From Aotearoamyces nothofagi (Eukaryota > Ascomycota > Leotiomycetes > Leotiales > Tympanidaceae), in the NCBI GenBank assembly GCA_015345905.1, contig JADDTR010000009.1:791768-855767 (forward strand): 64,000 nt of DNA, given 5' to 3'. A program made the position numbers and the translations under genes. Below, in pieces: positions 45,451 through 56,900 of the stretch; positions within the stretch are counted from its first letter, which is position 1; each line of letters begins with the position of its first letter. A model generated the notes under the pieces. The model searched no databases. It saw nothing but the letters and a program-made list of their open reading frames with translations, and had not been told where the DNA came from.

Positions 45451-46026
45451 CAAGGCATCAGAGGCCGGTTCTGATCGTTGTTGCTGTAGAGAGCGATCCA
45501 ATGTAATCTCCCGAGTTTTTCGCTCGTAGACCTCCTTTGTAAGCTCCCTCTGTACCAATGCCAGCGATTCCACCATTGCCAGTTGCTTTTCCCTAAGCTG
45601 CCTAACTGTTGTATTGAATCCCGAAATTATACTGGATACGTTATCTACCAGTTCCCTGACCCCGTGCGACCGATCGAGACGAACTGCATCTGCTCCAGGA
45701 AGATCTTTCAGTATACCTTGGATGATGTCTGTAACTTCCGTCTTGATTTTGGTAGGAGGAGGAGAAGCAGAACAATGTCCATCGAGGGCAACTTCTTCGA
45801 AGATTGTACGAAGATCAACTGCGTCCATCAACTTGCTCAGTTTCTGAATAGCAGAGTGTGCAACGGCCTTTTTGTTAGCCAGTGTACTCTTGAGCAGAGC
45901 GACAGTTTTCTCCATTGATGGCTTGACTTCTTTAATGTGTGTAGCTTCATTCAGCTCTTCTTGGAGCTCTCTAGCTTTGACAATCTCGCTTTCCGTCTTC
46001 TTTTCCCTCTCGCTGATATCCCTCAT
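45415..46026 (-). CDS. Unknown coiled-coil protein (5' part of split locus)
   Basis: A frame of 203 residues begins at ATG 46026 and is strongly helical and charged: SEREKKTESEIVKARELQEE, TVALLKSTLANKKAVAHSAI, QKLSKLMDAVDLRTIFEEVA, then a Ser/Pro loop and a second coil (REKQLAMVESLALVQRELTK). I recognise no family. A decayed partial copy lies at 38793-39005. It is head-to-head with the coiled-coil gene at 46288, with 261 bp between starts. Termination at 45415 lies inside the first unit of the tandem duplication. Confidence 0.55.
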   Translation of the reverse strand: MRDISEREKKTESEIVKARELQEELNEATHIKEVKPSMEKTVALLKSTLANKKAVAHSAIQKLSKLMDAVDLRTIFEEVALDGHCSASPPPTKIKTEVTDIIQGILKDLPGADAVRLDRSHGVRELVDNVSSIISGFNTTVRQLREKQLAMVESLALVQRELTKEVYERKTREITLDRSLQQQRSEPASDALDNYIGEDALIL

Positions 46027-46287
46027 GATCTCTCGAAATCAAGTAATAGGCCTATATCTAAATTCCATTAAAATGTAAGATTGTACAATAAATGGTTAGA
46101 CAAATAGAGCTTAGCTAAAAAGAGGATAGATTGATGGCTTCCTCCGATGTCCTATATACAACCAAGCCAATCGCGCTAGGAACTATTCACTTTACTACAA
46201 GATTCTTGTTCTTTCGGTTCCAAATTATTCCTCCCTCCTTACACCTTCAAAGTTAATCAATTCCTCAACCTGATATATCTCGCCAAG

Positions 46288-47610
46288 ATGGATAGTTTTT
46301 CGGCATTGAAGGTCAATAAGGCGAAAGAACTCGAGGCCATCGACACTGCAGAAGCAAGGCTACGTGAAGAGAGATCAATTCTGGCAATCGAGACCGCTTG
46401 GAATGAGATACAACTGAGAGAGGAGCAAGAAAGATTGGCAAAGCAGCAAGACCTGTCCAATATAGCTGCAGTAGTAAAGACAGCAATACGTGAAGAGAAA
46501 GTGCAATGGAGAAAAGAAAGAGACATCTCCGAGAACAGGCAGCAATCCCAGATGGAAGATCTAAAGGCACACTTCGTTCATCTCTCTGACTCCATTCCAA
46601 ATACTCTTGCCAAAGAGTTCGACAATACAAAGGACTGGATCGACAAAGAGTTAACCGGGGATGTTCAGATGATTGCTGATATTCTTGGCCAAAACGACTC
46701 CAACGTTGGCAACTTGATCAATATCCATGACTCAATTCTCCAACATGTCCATACCATCCTAACAACTATACAAAAAGACATCAGAGATCGTGAGGACAAC
46801 AACGTTGAGGAATCTCTGGAGGATAGTATAAATATCGGGGATGATGATAATACTCCTCTATCCAACGACAATATTGAGCCAGATACCCCATTACACATCT
46901 ACTCATCGTCTCCAGTTGAACTTCCTAACATGGATAAACCTGAACTATTGCCCTTGAAGTCCCAAACGAATAAACGGCCTCTATCAAGCAAGTCCGATCG
47001 CGATGGTATTACCAAGGCTGTAAAGGGTTCAAATGGAGAGGGAATTCTGCCTACTACTACAGAAGTTACAGCTGGAGATGGATCTGAAGCTGGAGACGAA
47101 GACGAAGACGAAGACGATCCTGGAGCTGGAGACGAACATGATGCTGTAGATGAAGATGAAGATCAAGCAGTCTCTTCTCCAAAGCTTATCTTCATCGGCC
47201 GAAAGACAGCACTTGGGAGAAATCCAGTTCCAGCATTGGTCAATGCTGCTAAAAATGGCGACATATCAGCAGAAATTCAAAACTCCCTGGTATCAAACGA
47301 CAAGCTACGAGGGAAGCATCGACGGCAAAATACAACTGCCAACGATGGTAGACTTCGAGTTTGTTGGATGTTGCAGTTTGACCCGGACAAGACTTGGCCT
47401 GCACTTGCCAATTGTCCTCGTCATCGTGGTGTCCTCTCGGCTGAAGAGATAGTACAACGGAAACGGTTTTGGGAAATTAATTGGCTGGACATTACTCAAG
47501 AATGTCCACATTGCCAGCACCGCCGTACCCATGATCCTTCTCGTGCATTTTGTTTTTATTTTGTTGATGATAATAACATTTGTATTTTGCCACAAGTAAG
47601 CGTTGCTTAG
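46288..47610 (+). CDS. Unknown coiled-coil protein with acidic centre and Cys/His tail
   Basis: An intronless frame gives 440 residues. Residues 8-150 form a long coiled coil (LEAIDTAEARLREERSILAI, REEQERLAKQQDLSNIAAVV). A disordered, very acidic region follows (EAGDEDEDEDDPGAGDEHD). The C-terminal 130 residues look folded: SSPKLIFIGRKTALGRNPVP, then WMLQFDPDKTWPALANCPRH and ITQECPHCQHRR, a possible zinc-binding Cys/His set. The start ATG lies 27 bases after an in-frame region without other Met. The gene ends in the first unit of an 86-bp tandem duplication. I do not recognise the family. Divergent placement with the other coiled-coil locus suggests co-regulation. Confidence 0.65.
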   Translation: MDSFSALKVNKAKELEAIDTAEARLREERSILAIETAWNEIQLREEQERLAKQQDLSNIAAVVKTAIREEKVQWRKERDISENRQQSQMEDLKAHFVHLSDSIPNTLAKEFDNTKDWIDKELTGDVQMIADILGQNDSNVGNLINIHDSILQHVHTILTTIQKDIRDREDNNVEESLEDSINIGDDDNTPLSNDNIEPDTPLHIYSSSPVELPNMDKPELLPLKSQTNKRPLSSKSDRDGITKAVKGSNGEGILPTTTEVTAGDGSEAGDEDEDEDDPGAGDEHDAVDEDEDQAVSSPKLIFIGRKTALGRNPVPALVNAAKNGDISAEIQNSLVSNDKLRGKHRRQNTTANDGRLRVCWMLQFDPDKTWPALANCPRHRGVLSAEEIVQRKRFWEINWLDITQECPHCQHRRTHDPSRAFCFYFVDDNNICILPQVSVA

Positions 47611-47711
47611 TTAGTTGCTGTCTTTCTTGTGCATTCTGTTTTTATTTTGTTGATGATAATAACATTTGTATTTTACTACAAGTAAGCGTTGAGTAGTTAG
47701 TTGCTGTCATT
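47541..47711. repeat. 86-bp tandem duplication at gene end
   Basis: Two near-identical units with an 86-bp period (GTGCATTYTGTTTTTATTTT ... AGTAAGCGTTGMKTAGTTAG) cover the last 70 coding bases and the stop of the 46288 gene and its 3' flank. Confidence 0.85.
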
Positions 47712-48656
47712 TCATTTAATATAATTGTTGTCGTCGAATAGGCTTATCGTTGTGTTGTCGAATGGCCTATTGTAGTTCCTTTGTTCGAGCAGTATATACG
47801 GCTAATGTAGGTTTTGCCAGTCCATCGTATTGTACGATAGAACAGTCGGCATCGTTTGAACCACTTCTGGGGTTGGCTCTTGTCTTCTCTCTATATATAT
47901 ACCATGCCAGTAAAGGATTTTCGTACAAGACCGTGTATCTCGACGTAAATAAATTTTGTGTCTCGATATAAAGGATTTACGTACTCAACAAGTTAATATG
48001 AGAGGATACGTTAGTTCTAATATTATCAACTAAAGACCAATACTATTCTCTGCTCTTTACTATTTCTTTCTGATACTATAGTAAGGAGCTCCGGGCTCAC
48101 GAATCTTTGCTCTTGCCCATTTGACGTCAACATGTCGGAGAACGACTCTAGTTGCCTGCTCGGTGAACTGATATCAAGGGGGAAAAATGAANACGTACTC
48201 AACAAGTTAATATGAGAGGATACGTTAGTTCTAATATTATCAACTAAAGACCAATACTATTCTCTGCTCTTTACTATTTCTTTCTGATACTATAGTAAGG
48301 AGCTCCGGGCTCACGAATCTTTGCTCTTGCCCATTTGACGTCAACATGTCGGAGAACGACTCTAGTTGCCTGCTCGGTGAACTGATATCAAGGGGGAAAA
48401 ATGAAGCGCCAGAGCTATAGAGGGCTTCAATGGCACGGATGATATGGGATTGTCGTACGAAGAATGGAGAATCATCTAATATAAACTTTTGCAGCTCTAT
48501 TAAGTCAACTTGGGTGCTATGGAGTCCTTGGTCCCAATAAACTTGTATTCCACTATATAGTCATATATCATGTTTCGCTTCGTACCCATCTATCGCAAAA
48601 TGCTCAATATGTTAAGCATCGTCTACTACCAGCACCACCATTGCCCGCTGGTAACT
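47712..48656. other. Non-coding, includes contig-join duplicate
   Basis: No supported gene. It includes 213 bp duplicated on both sides of the N at 48192 and a TCGAATAGG word cluster at 47738-47765 related to 38005-38040. Confidence 0.5.
47979..48405. other. Duplicated 213 bp flanking N at 48192 (assembly join)
   Basis: Bases 47979-48191 reappear exactly at 48193-48405 with only the N between them. This is the pattern of two contig ends that overlap but were concatenated with one N. The duplication should not be read as biological. Confidence 0.85.
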
Positions 48657-49256
48657 TTACAACGACGGGGCACACAGCCTTTCCATATGAATAACGAGAG
48701 CAATGCAAATACTATACATCGTCTCAAAATCTTCAGCGTCTTCTATATCGAATGGTCCATACTCGTCTAGCTGACAAAATGCCGATGAATCGACCTCCGT
48801 CCCGGTCTGTAAATAATGGCAATACACCTCAGGGAACGTGCCGATTACAATGTAGATCATGTTTTGGCGAGCCGATATAAGAGGGATTCTATTATTGTTA
48901 GCCATTTCAAGGATAATGACCAGCTTGAAGGGCTACCGACATCTCGGATGGTTCTATGCTCCCTGGCTGTTGTTGACTCGATAGTCGTTGCGATAGTATG
49001 TCTATCATGTGCGCTCCTTCCTGCGCTTCGATTGCGGTGGTATTCGACGATAATGTGTATCGTGACTTTGCCTACACTCACGCTTAATCCGGATCGGAGA
49101 GGATTCTAGGCCATGAACGATTACTTCAATCGAGCAGTAGTATAAATTCGTGCGTCTTTTCCAATATCCAGAGGACCCATCTCGATAAACCAAACTGCCA
49201 TCATTCGTAGAAGAAAATTGACATCTGGGAGTTTCTACAAGGAAGGTGTCCTGCAT
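48657..49256 (-). pseudogene. Probable relic of an unknown protein gene
   Basis: Minus-strand segments look protein-like. One at about 49256-49085 reads FLVETPRCQFSSTNDGSLVY and YCSIEVIVHGLES. One at about 48925-48657 reads KLVIILEMANNNRIPLISAR, NMIYIVIGTFPEVYCHYLQT and FCQLDEYGPFDIEDAEDFET. A donor-like GTGAGT follows the first, but no acceptor keeps a stop-free frame to the second. I call it a relic with low confidence; an unresolved multi-exon gene is the alternative. The family was not recognised. Confidence 0.35.
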
Positions 49257-49538
49257 TAAAGCCCACTCTAAGCAAAACGACTTTTCATTATTATTGTTCC
49301 GAACACTCTCTGTAACACATTGCAGGAAATGGAAGACACAAGCGTTGGTTGTAATTTCCGATTTAATCTGCCTATCATGTGTTGACTGGTCGGATTGATG
49401 CGAGGGATGGTAGCTGTCGGCCGATTGAGTTTCTCGGAACCTTTTCGCTGGAGGTTCCAGCGGCGATGAAGGTGGCTCCGACGATGAGGAGGACTGGCTG
49501 GATTTAAACCACTAGCGAATTTCTGATTCGAGCCATCT

Positions 49539-50657
49539 TTAATCCTCTTTTCCATCTTCCTTAAACCACTCATTCTCCAACAGCTCTCCCGCCGTCGGCC
49601 TGTCCCTCCAATCTAACGTCATGATTTTCCCAATAAACTCCTTATCCTTCTTGTAGACCTCTTTCTCTGTCGTTCTATGGAATGGGGTTGTTTGTGATTG
49701 GGGTATTTCCTCCATGAGGTATAGAATAGCTGCAATGGTCTCTGGGCTTGCAATCTCTTCGTATTTCGCTGGGAACGGACCGAAGTATCGGAACTGTTGT
49801 TTGAGGACCTCCAACCCGTACTCTTCATGGCTAGAAGAGACGGTATGGGGGCGAAAAAGGTTGAAGTTCCCGCCGTAGATAAGACTTATAAGCTGCGAAT
49901 GGGAGATCAGCACTATGTATTCGCTCTCGAGTTAGGGTTGGTACAGACCACAGTCCCAAACGACCAAATATCGGTTGCGGTATTCCAAGGCGTTTCCATA
50001 ATAACTTCTGGACTAGTCCAGATTGGCGCTCCTACTGGGGTACCTGTTTTGGCGTACTTAGAATCTGCAAGACACGTGCCACCGAGATCACTAAGTTGGA
50101 CATCAGAGAACCGGATATCTCCTTCTCTATAGTTCACGAGGACATTGTCAAGTTTAACATCTTCAACCTTAAGTTTAGTGAGGCTCTAGGCGAGATACCA
50201 AGTAGAGCTCTTACCTGTGTGTATATATCGTTCTTCATGGAGCACCTTTAATGCTGCAAGTATACGTCTTGAGACGTACTTCAGTTCTTTTCGGTTCAGA
50301 GTCTTCTTGATCGATGCGTTTAGGAGATGATCCTCGAGATACTTCAAGACAATGGTTGGAGGATCAGACGGCTCTTCAATCTCGTCGATCAGTGGCCGTA
50401 AGTAAGGAGTCCGATCCTGGAAGCATTTGAGGACATTTCGTTCATTCTCCACTCGAGGGTGCCCTCGGACGCCCTTAATGACTACAGTTTCCCCAGCCTT
50501 GTTTCTTTGCGGAGTGAGTTCTACCTCTATTCAAACGAGTTTATTTAACCCTATAAACTTACTTTGCGAACCAGACAGTGTCTTGGATTTCTTTCGTGAT
50601 GATGTACTTTCCTAATCTCCCTCGAAGAACTTGTCCAAGTCGAAAAAGTGATGACAT
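49539..50657 (-). CDS. Serine/threonine protein kinase-like protein
   Basis: Exons 50657-50563, 50504-50215, 50160-49949 and 49892-49539 give 316 residues. The start MSSLFRLGQVLRGRLGKYII leads, through intron 1, to NKAGETVVIKGV with the ATP-binding Lys. Then VENERNVLKCF supplies the helix-C Glu. The catalytic loop, rebuilt across intron 2, is IHTDVKLDNVLV, with HTD in place of HRD. The metal-binding motif is SDLGG for DFG, and TSPEVIMETPWNTATDIWSF covers the APE region (SPE) and helix F. The end is WRDRPTAGELLENEWF. No normal Gly-rich loop is visible. Intron 1 uses an acceptor 22 bp beyond the first AG, the only one preserving frame. Such kinases occur in many copies in Eurotiomycete accessory regions; substrates are unknown. 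Confidence 0.83.
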
Positions 50658-51087
50658 AAGGACGGCGCCAAGTGTGCAGTAAACTAGAAGCGTCTAGGTA
50701 GCACGGTTTTATAGAACAGTAATCTTAAGATAGGTTTATATAAGTCGGGGTTGTGCACCAGATTGCAAGAATCCTCTTCAAAAAGCAGTTCAAAGGAAAT
50801 CTGTACCTTGTGCAGTAAGGAAAGAGGAATACTGTAGAGCCCAGGAAATTCAGTGCCTAAGGCACCTGTATTATTAGGCTACTACTAGTAAGCGAGGGGT
50901 TCTTAAAACCTCTCGAGAGGAGCGAGTTTCATTCATCATCTAGCTACCTCCGAATATACTCTCTTCTCAATACCAATTCAGTCTGACCAATTATACTATA
51001 GCCATTCCCGCCAGCTCTAACCGCCAGTATCCTTATATACATTTGGCACCCATGAATTTTCATATCATCTGCCTAAAGAAATAGCCT
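50658..51087. other. AT-rich flank with LTR-like copy
   Basis: This stretch holds the kinase promoter and, at 50828-50977, the third dispersed repeat copy. No gene. Confidence 0.5.
50828..50977 (+). repeat. Dispersed LTR-like repeat, copy 3
   Basis: Alignable along its length with 34961-35106: TACTGTAGAGCCCAGGAAAT, TGCCTAAGGCAC, TACTAGTAAGCGAGG, TTAAAACC, GAGAGGAGCGAG, TCATC..GC and ATACTCTCTTCTCAATAC. It has fewer CpG-type sites, consistent with some C-to-T decay. Confidence 0.75.
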
Positions 51088-51540
51088 TAATACTAGTGCT
51101 CTAGTATTACACTATAATACCAATTTTTTACTATAGGAGATTTAAGGTATAGTCTATATAGATATCTAATAGTATTATACTATAATACCAATAACTCTAA
51201 GAATTTCAACATGGTTCTATAGGCTCTAATACTAGTGCTCTAGTATTATACTATAATACCAATTTTTTACTATAGGAGATTTAAGGTATAGTCTATATAG
51301 ACATCTATTAGTATTATACTATAATACCAATAACTCTAAGAATTTTAACATGGTTCTATAGGTCCTAGAATTTAGGGCCTAATACTAGTGCTCTGGTATT
51401 ATACTATAATACCAATTTTTTACTATAGGAGATTTAAGGTATAGTCTATATAGGCACCTATTAGTATTATACTATAATACCAATAACTCTAAGAATTTCA
51501 ACATGGTCCTATAGGCCCTAGAATTTAGGGCCTAGATGTA
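51088..51540. repeat. Three tandem copies of a 139-153 bp AT-rich unit
   Basis: Units start near 51088, 51227 and 51380 with TAATACTAGTGCTC, followed by TATACTATAATACCAA twice per unit and TACTATAGGAGATTTAAGGT. The last two units carry an added CCTAGAATTTAGGGCC segment. Each includes the inverted words TATTATACTATAATA. Confidence 0.85.
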
Positions 51541-51639
51541 CTCAATTGTACAGTTTCATTGCCGCTCTCAGAATTGGTGTACCTACAATGGTTGTTGAGT
51601 TATTTATATATTTAGTTCCTGGAATTGCCTGTTCTTTGG

Positions 51640-52740
51640 TTGTATATATACCAGAGTGTATATACCGAATTCCTGAATGGGGTTGCCTAAGTATATAGAC
51701 ATCGAATTCCTGAGAGTGTATATACCCAATTCCTAGAAAGCAGTGTACATCCAATTCACTCAATTCCTAGAAGTATATATACCCAATTCCTAGGAAGTGT
51801 ACACTCCTATTCCTAGGAAGTGTATATACCCAATTCACTCAATTCCTAGGAGTGTATATATCCAATTCCTAGAGAGTGTACACTTCTATTCCTAGGAAGC
51901 AGTATATACCCAATTCACTCAATTCCTAGAAGTGCAGGGACCCAATTCCTAGGAGTATAGGGTCCTAATTCCTAGGAGTATAGGGTCCCAATTCCTAGGA
52001 GTATAGAGTCCCAATTCCCAAGAGTGTAGGGACCCGATTTATAGGAGTGTATATACCCAATTTGTAGAAGTATAGGGACCCAATTCCTAGGAGTGTAGAC
52101 ACCCGATTTATAGAAGTATATACATCCAATTTCCAAGAGTGTAGACACCCAATTTATAGAAGTGTATACATTCAATTTCTAAGAGTGTAGGAACCCAATT
52201 CCCAGGAGTATAGGGACCCAATTCCTAGGAGTATAGGAACCCAGTTTATAGAAGTGTAGGAACCTAATTCCTAGAAGTGTAGACACCCGATTTATAAGAG
52301 TGTATATACCCAATTTCCAGGAGTATAGACACTCGATTTATAGGAGTGTATATATCCAATTTCTAAGAGTATAGACATCTAATTTATAGGAGTGTATACA
52401 TCCAATTCCTAGGAGTGTAGGAACCCAATTCCCAAGAGTGCAGGGTCCCAATTCCTAGAAGTATAGAGTCCTAGGAGTATAGGAACCCAATTTCCAAGAG
52501 TATAGAGACCCAATTCCCAGGAGTATAGGGACCCAATTTACAGGAGTATAGATACCCAATTTCCAGGAGTATATACATCCAATTTCTAGGAGTATAGAGT
52601 CCCAATTCCCAGGAGTATAGGGTCCCAATTTACAGGAGTATAGACATCTAATTTATAGGAGTATAGGGTTCCAATTTCTAGAAGTGTATATACCCAGTTT
52701 ATAGAAGTATAGATACTCGATTTATAGAAGTGCTTAAGTA
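51640..52740. repeat. 23-bp minisatellite array, about 1.1 kb
   Basis: A head-to-tail array with a period of about 22-23 bp, built on CCAATTCCTAGGAGTATAGG with drift (CCCGATTTATAGGAGTGTAT and similar). It runs up to the left boundary of the large repeat unit. There are no unique spacers, so it is not CRISPR-like. Confidence 0.85.
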
Positions 52741-53159
52741 TAGAGTGATTTTCCTAGCTGGGCTATCTTTATAACCTAGTAGATTATATATAATCTATAC
52801 CAAGGCCTATACAAAAAATGTTGGTATATATATAGCTACTAGTATATCACGTTAGATCTGTATACAAATGCTATAGTAAGTTACTATAAGGTAATGTAAA
52901 GGTCTTGGCACTTATTGGATATATAAAATTCAAAGGAGGTATAGATATCCAAATCCATCTAATTTGCCTAAGTAACATTCTTTGTACAACTTCTTCAATA
53001 TTTACAAGTATATACCTTGAATCTCCAGTAGTATCTATCTTTAAACAACTCAATTCATTGAATTACAACGAATATTTACCTAGTAGTATATATTAAAGTA
53101 CTATATCTTATTGTAATTTACTATATATTACAATAGCTTATAGTAACTTACTGTAAGAT

Positions 53160-53860
53160 ATAGTGAGAATAACTGTAGTTATAGAATGTATACAATTCTA
53201 AGGACTATATATATTCTAATCTATATAATTTACTTAAGTAATATATTTTATACAACTTATTCAATATTTACAAGTATATATATTGAAACTCTAGTTGTCT
53301 ATATACTTCAATTCATCGAATTACTCTGAAGATTTATCTAGTAGAGTACAATATATTATAATAACCTATTATAAGATATAGTATATTATAGTAACTTACT
53401 ATAAGATACTGTATATTACAATAACCTACTATAAAATACTATATATTACAATAACCTACTATAAGATACTATATATAACACTTAGACTTTTAGCAAAGAT
53501 CAATTGCTACTAGTTCTATAATTTACTCCTTTGCTATATCTCTATAGTATACTATACTTAATAACTGTAGTTATAGTATATTATATAGGTATATAATAAC
53601 TGTAGTTATAGTATATCAAATAGGTACTTAGTAACTACAGTTATAGCACATTGAATAGGCTCTTAGTAACTGCAGTTATAGCATGTCTAGTAGACACTTT
53701 ATAACTGCAGTTATTATATATTATATAGGCACTTTATAACTGCAGTTATTATATATTAGATAGGCACTTTATAACTACAGTTATTATACATTAGATAGGC
53801 ACTTTATAACTGCAGTTATTATATATTAGATAGATACTCTCTCTATATTAGAGTCAAAAA
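53160..53860. repeat. AT-rich repeats and palindrome cluster, copy A
   Basis: This part contains 30-bp units (ATATTACAATAACCTACTAT plus AAGATACT) at about 53340-53480. From 53560 to 53850 about eight palindromes of type TAACTGCAGTTA follow, spaced about 35 bp and interleaved with TATATTAGATAGGCACTT. Confidence 0.8.
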
Positions 53861-53983
53861 ATCGATTGTTTAAAAGTCAAATAGATATCTAACAACGTCT
53901 AAAACAGCCAACTTCTAATCTATAATGCCATTTATAAAACAACTTACTCTACTTCAATATACTATTCTACATCCTTATAGCTA

Positions 53984-56900
53984 GTGTACTACCTCTTTTT
54001 TAGAGAAGGCTCACTCTCTACTATACTATATACTGCTCTTATAGGCCTCTTCTATTTCCTATCTATCTCTTTAGCTACCTCCTCTAAGGCTGGACCTTCT
54101 GCTATCTTAGTATCTGAATCTAGTAGCTTAGAGAGCAGGCTCGAAAGTAAGGAACCAACCTCCTTATTATTATTATCAGCAACAGCTTTGTTGAGGTCTT
54201 TGATGTCACTACTAGCGACATCAATACCGAGCTAATTGACCTCAGTAGCAAGGCCAACAATATATAGCTCTTCAACCTCAGTAGTAGAGCCAGCAATAAG
54301 AGGCTCCTTTACAGCAGTAGAGCTAGTGACAACTGGCTCTTCTACTATAGTAGGGCCAGCAACAATAGGCTCTTCTGCTGCAATAGAGCTAGCAACAATT
54401 GACTCCTCTGCTATAGTAGGGCTAACAACAACAAGCTCTTCTACTATATCCTTTATTACAATATCTAATAACTAGTTAATATATTACTCTAATTATATAA
54501 ACTACAGTTAATAGACCTACCTTCTTTATCTTCTATAGCTGCTATTCTTCTCTTCTCTATTGCCTCTGTCTACTTTGTCTATTTAGTAGTGCTAGTCTTA
54601 GTAGTAGCAGTTGTCTCGTTTGCCTTTAGACCCTTGTCCTTCTCTAAACAAGTACTATTCTACTTTAGCTTATCCTTGGTATACAAGTCCAGGCTGCCCT
54701 ATTTTATATAGGAGTATTGCTAGCCTAGTATCTTCTTTACCAGTTCCTTAGTATTGTCTGATATCTCCTCAGCAACCTTGCTCTTAAACCTTGTCTCTTT
54801 AGTAAGCTGGGCAACTATCTTAACAGAAGCTCTTGCCTATAATACCTGGTTATATAAATGGTTGTAGATTACAATATAGACATTTTGAACTTCTGTCTAC
54901 TCCAAGTGATAGATTCAACCAATTGTCTATAGGATTGTATTTATATTATTGGCTATATCTATAATAATAGTATAATAGTATACTCTCTATAGATTAACAT
55001 CTAGTAAGCTGGTTTAGAAATTTGTAACTAGAATATCTACTAGTGCCTTTAGATTATTGAATGTTTAGATTGTCTTGTATCGATCAATTTACAAGTATAT
55101 AGAGCAGAGACTAAGGACATTAAGTCTGAGGTTTGTAAAGAAAGCTTCTAAGACCCTATATACTAGTTAGTCAAAAAGCCGGCTCTTGTAACTATAGTTA
55201 TCAAAGGCAGAGAGGTCTTATAACTGTAGTTATAGAAGGCAGGCTCTTATAACTGCAGTTATAGAAGGCAGGCTCTTATAACTGCAGTTATAGAAGGCAG
55301 GCTCTTATAACTACAGTTATAGAAGGCAGGCTTTTATAACTGCAGTTATTAAAAGCAGACTCTTACAACTACAATTATCAAAGGCAGAGGGGTCTTATAA
55401 CTGTAGTTATAGAAGGCAGGCTTCTATAACTGTAGTTATCAAAGGTAGAAACTTACTACTAGTTTATAGACAGATCAACAACAAGCTGTACTCTAGTCTC
55501 CTTCTCAAAGATAATATTATAGAGTAAATAGTAAAGATACTATAGCTTTATACTAGGACCTATAATATACTCTACTATCGATACCTTGTCTTGGTATAGA
55601 TGTAGATAGGATTTAGACTTAGTATATCTAAAAAGATATATAACTCTATAGTTGTCCCACTTTTTATACCAGGCATTTATGTCTTTAACTATACTCTTTC
55701 TACCAACGTTCTTTACTAGAGTGTCTAGGTATATATTGAGGGTTGTATATACTATCCTTTAATATACAACAATGTTAATCTAGCTAGGTACTTTATCTTT
55801 AGAGCTATTGTTGCCCTTGTCTTTACCATCACTCTCAGTACTGTCCTCTATATCATTATCTACTATAAGATGTTCAATGTATATATTATATATATCTATA
55901 TACTCCTTTTGTTGGTCTCGGGTCATCTAGAGTTCAATTGTAGATATATTGTAGTAGAGGATCTGGTTCCCAAGTCGCTAAGCTAGCTCTCTATTCTCAA
56001 GGTCGATTGTAGTTGCTATAGTATATTGCATCTAGATTTGGCTTAGTATAGTATATAATACAGTACCAATTAGCAGTAGATCAAGCTTATTAGCACTTGC
56101 TACCTTTCAATACTATATTAGATCAAGCTAATAGATCTTATAACTCTCTTTCAGAGCCTTTGTTAGAATGCACCGACTTGCTAAAGTATCAACATCGACA
56201 TTGTCATTATCCTCTAAGATCTCCAAGGTATTAAGGTCTTTACTATAGAAGTCCTTTAGTTTAGTATCGACCTCGAGCTTCTACTTATCCTTCTACAGCA
56301 GTCTAAGATATCTACCAAGATCCCTTATATAATTTATCATCGGTGTAGTCGATACAAACTATTTTTTCGGTGTATTTAGTGTCTTAATAGATATATAAGT
56401 TAGGGTCTAGTAGTTCTTGATAGTATATACTTTGTTGTATATAATATAGGTAAATATATCCTTGAGTAGAGAGATATATACTAGTTGTAGATTACTTAGT
56501 ATAACCTCATTATTGTTATCAACCTTATAGCCGTCATTTCTATTAGTATCAGTAATTTCGGCCTTATTCTCAACAGTTACTTCCTTTCCAGCTAGACCAG
56601 CTGCTCCAATATTGGTATTCTCAAGAGTACACTTATACCAGGTCGAGTATACAGTTATAATTACAACCTAAGCAGTCTCTAGATCATTATAGTCGAGACT
56701 GTTTATATACTCTATCAAATCTTTCATCTATATTCTAAGCAGTATACCTTTATATATTGGATTGCTGGTAGTGGCTTTACTACTATAAAACTGCTTAAGG
56801 ATTATATAGTTAGGGCCTGAGAAGAACTTGAACCAATCCTTAAACTAGATATCAACCAACTAGAATAGATATACAACGAGAGTAGACTTATACATTATTG

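Noticed and set aside
47979-48405. Biological 213-bp tandem duplication
   Set aside because: Exact copies separated by a single N indicate an assembly join rather than a real duplication.
51640-52740. Possible CRISPR array
   Set aside because: Units are contiguous with drift and have no unique spacers; the host is a eukaryote. It is a minisatellite.
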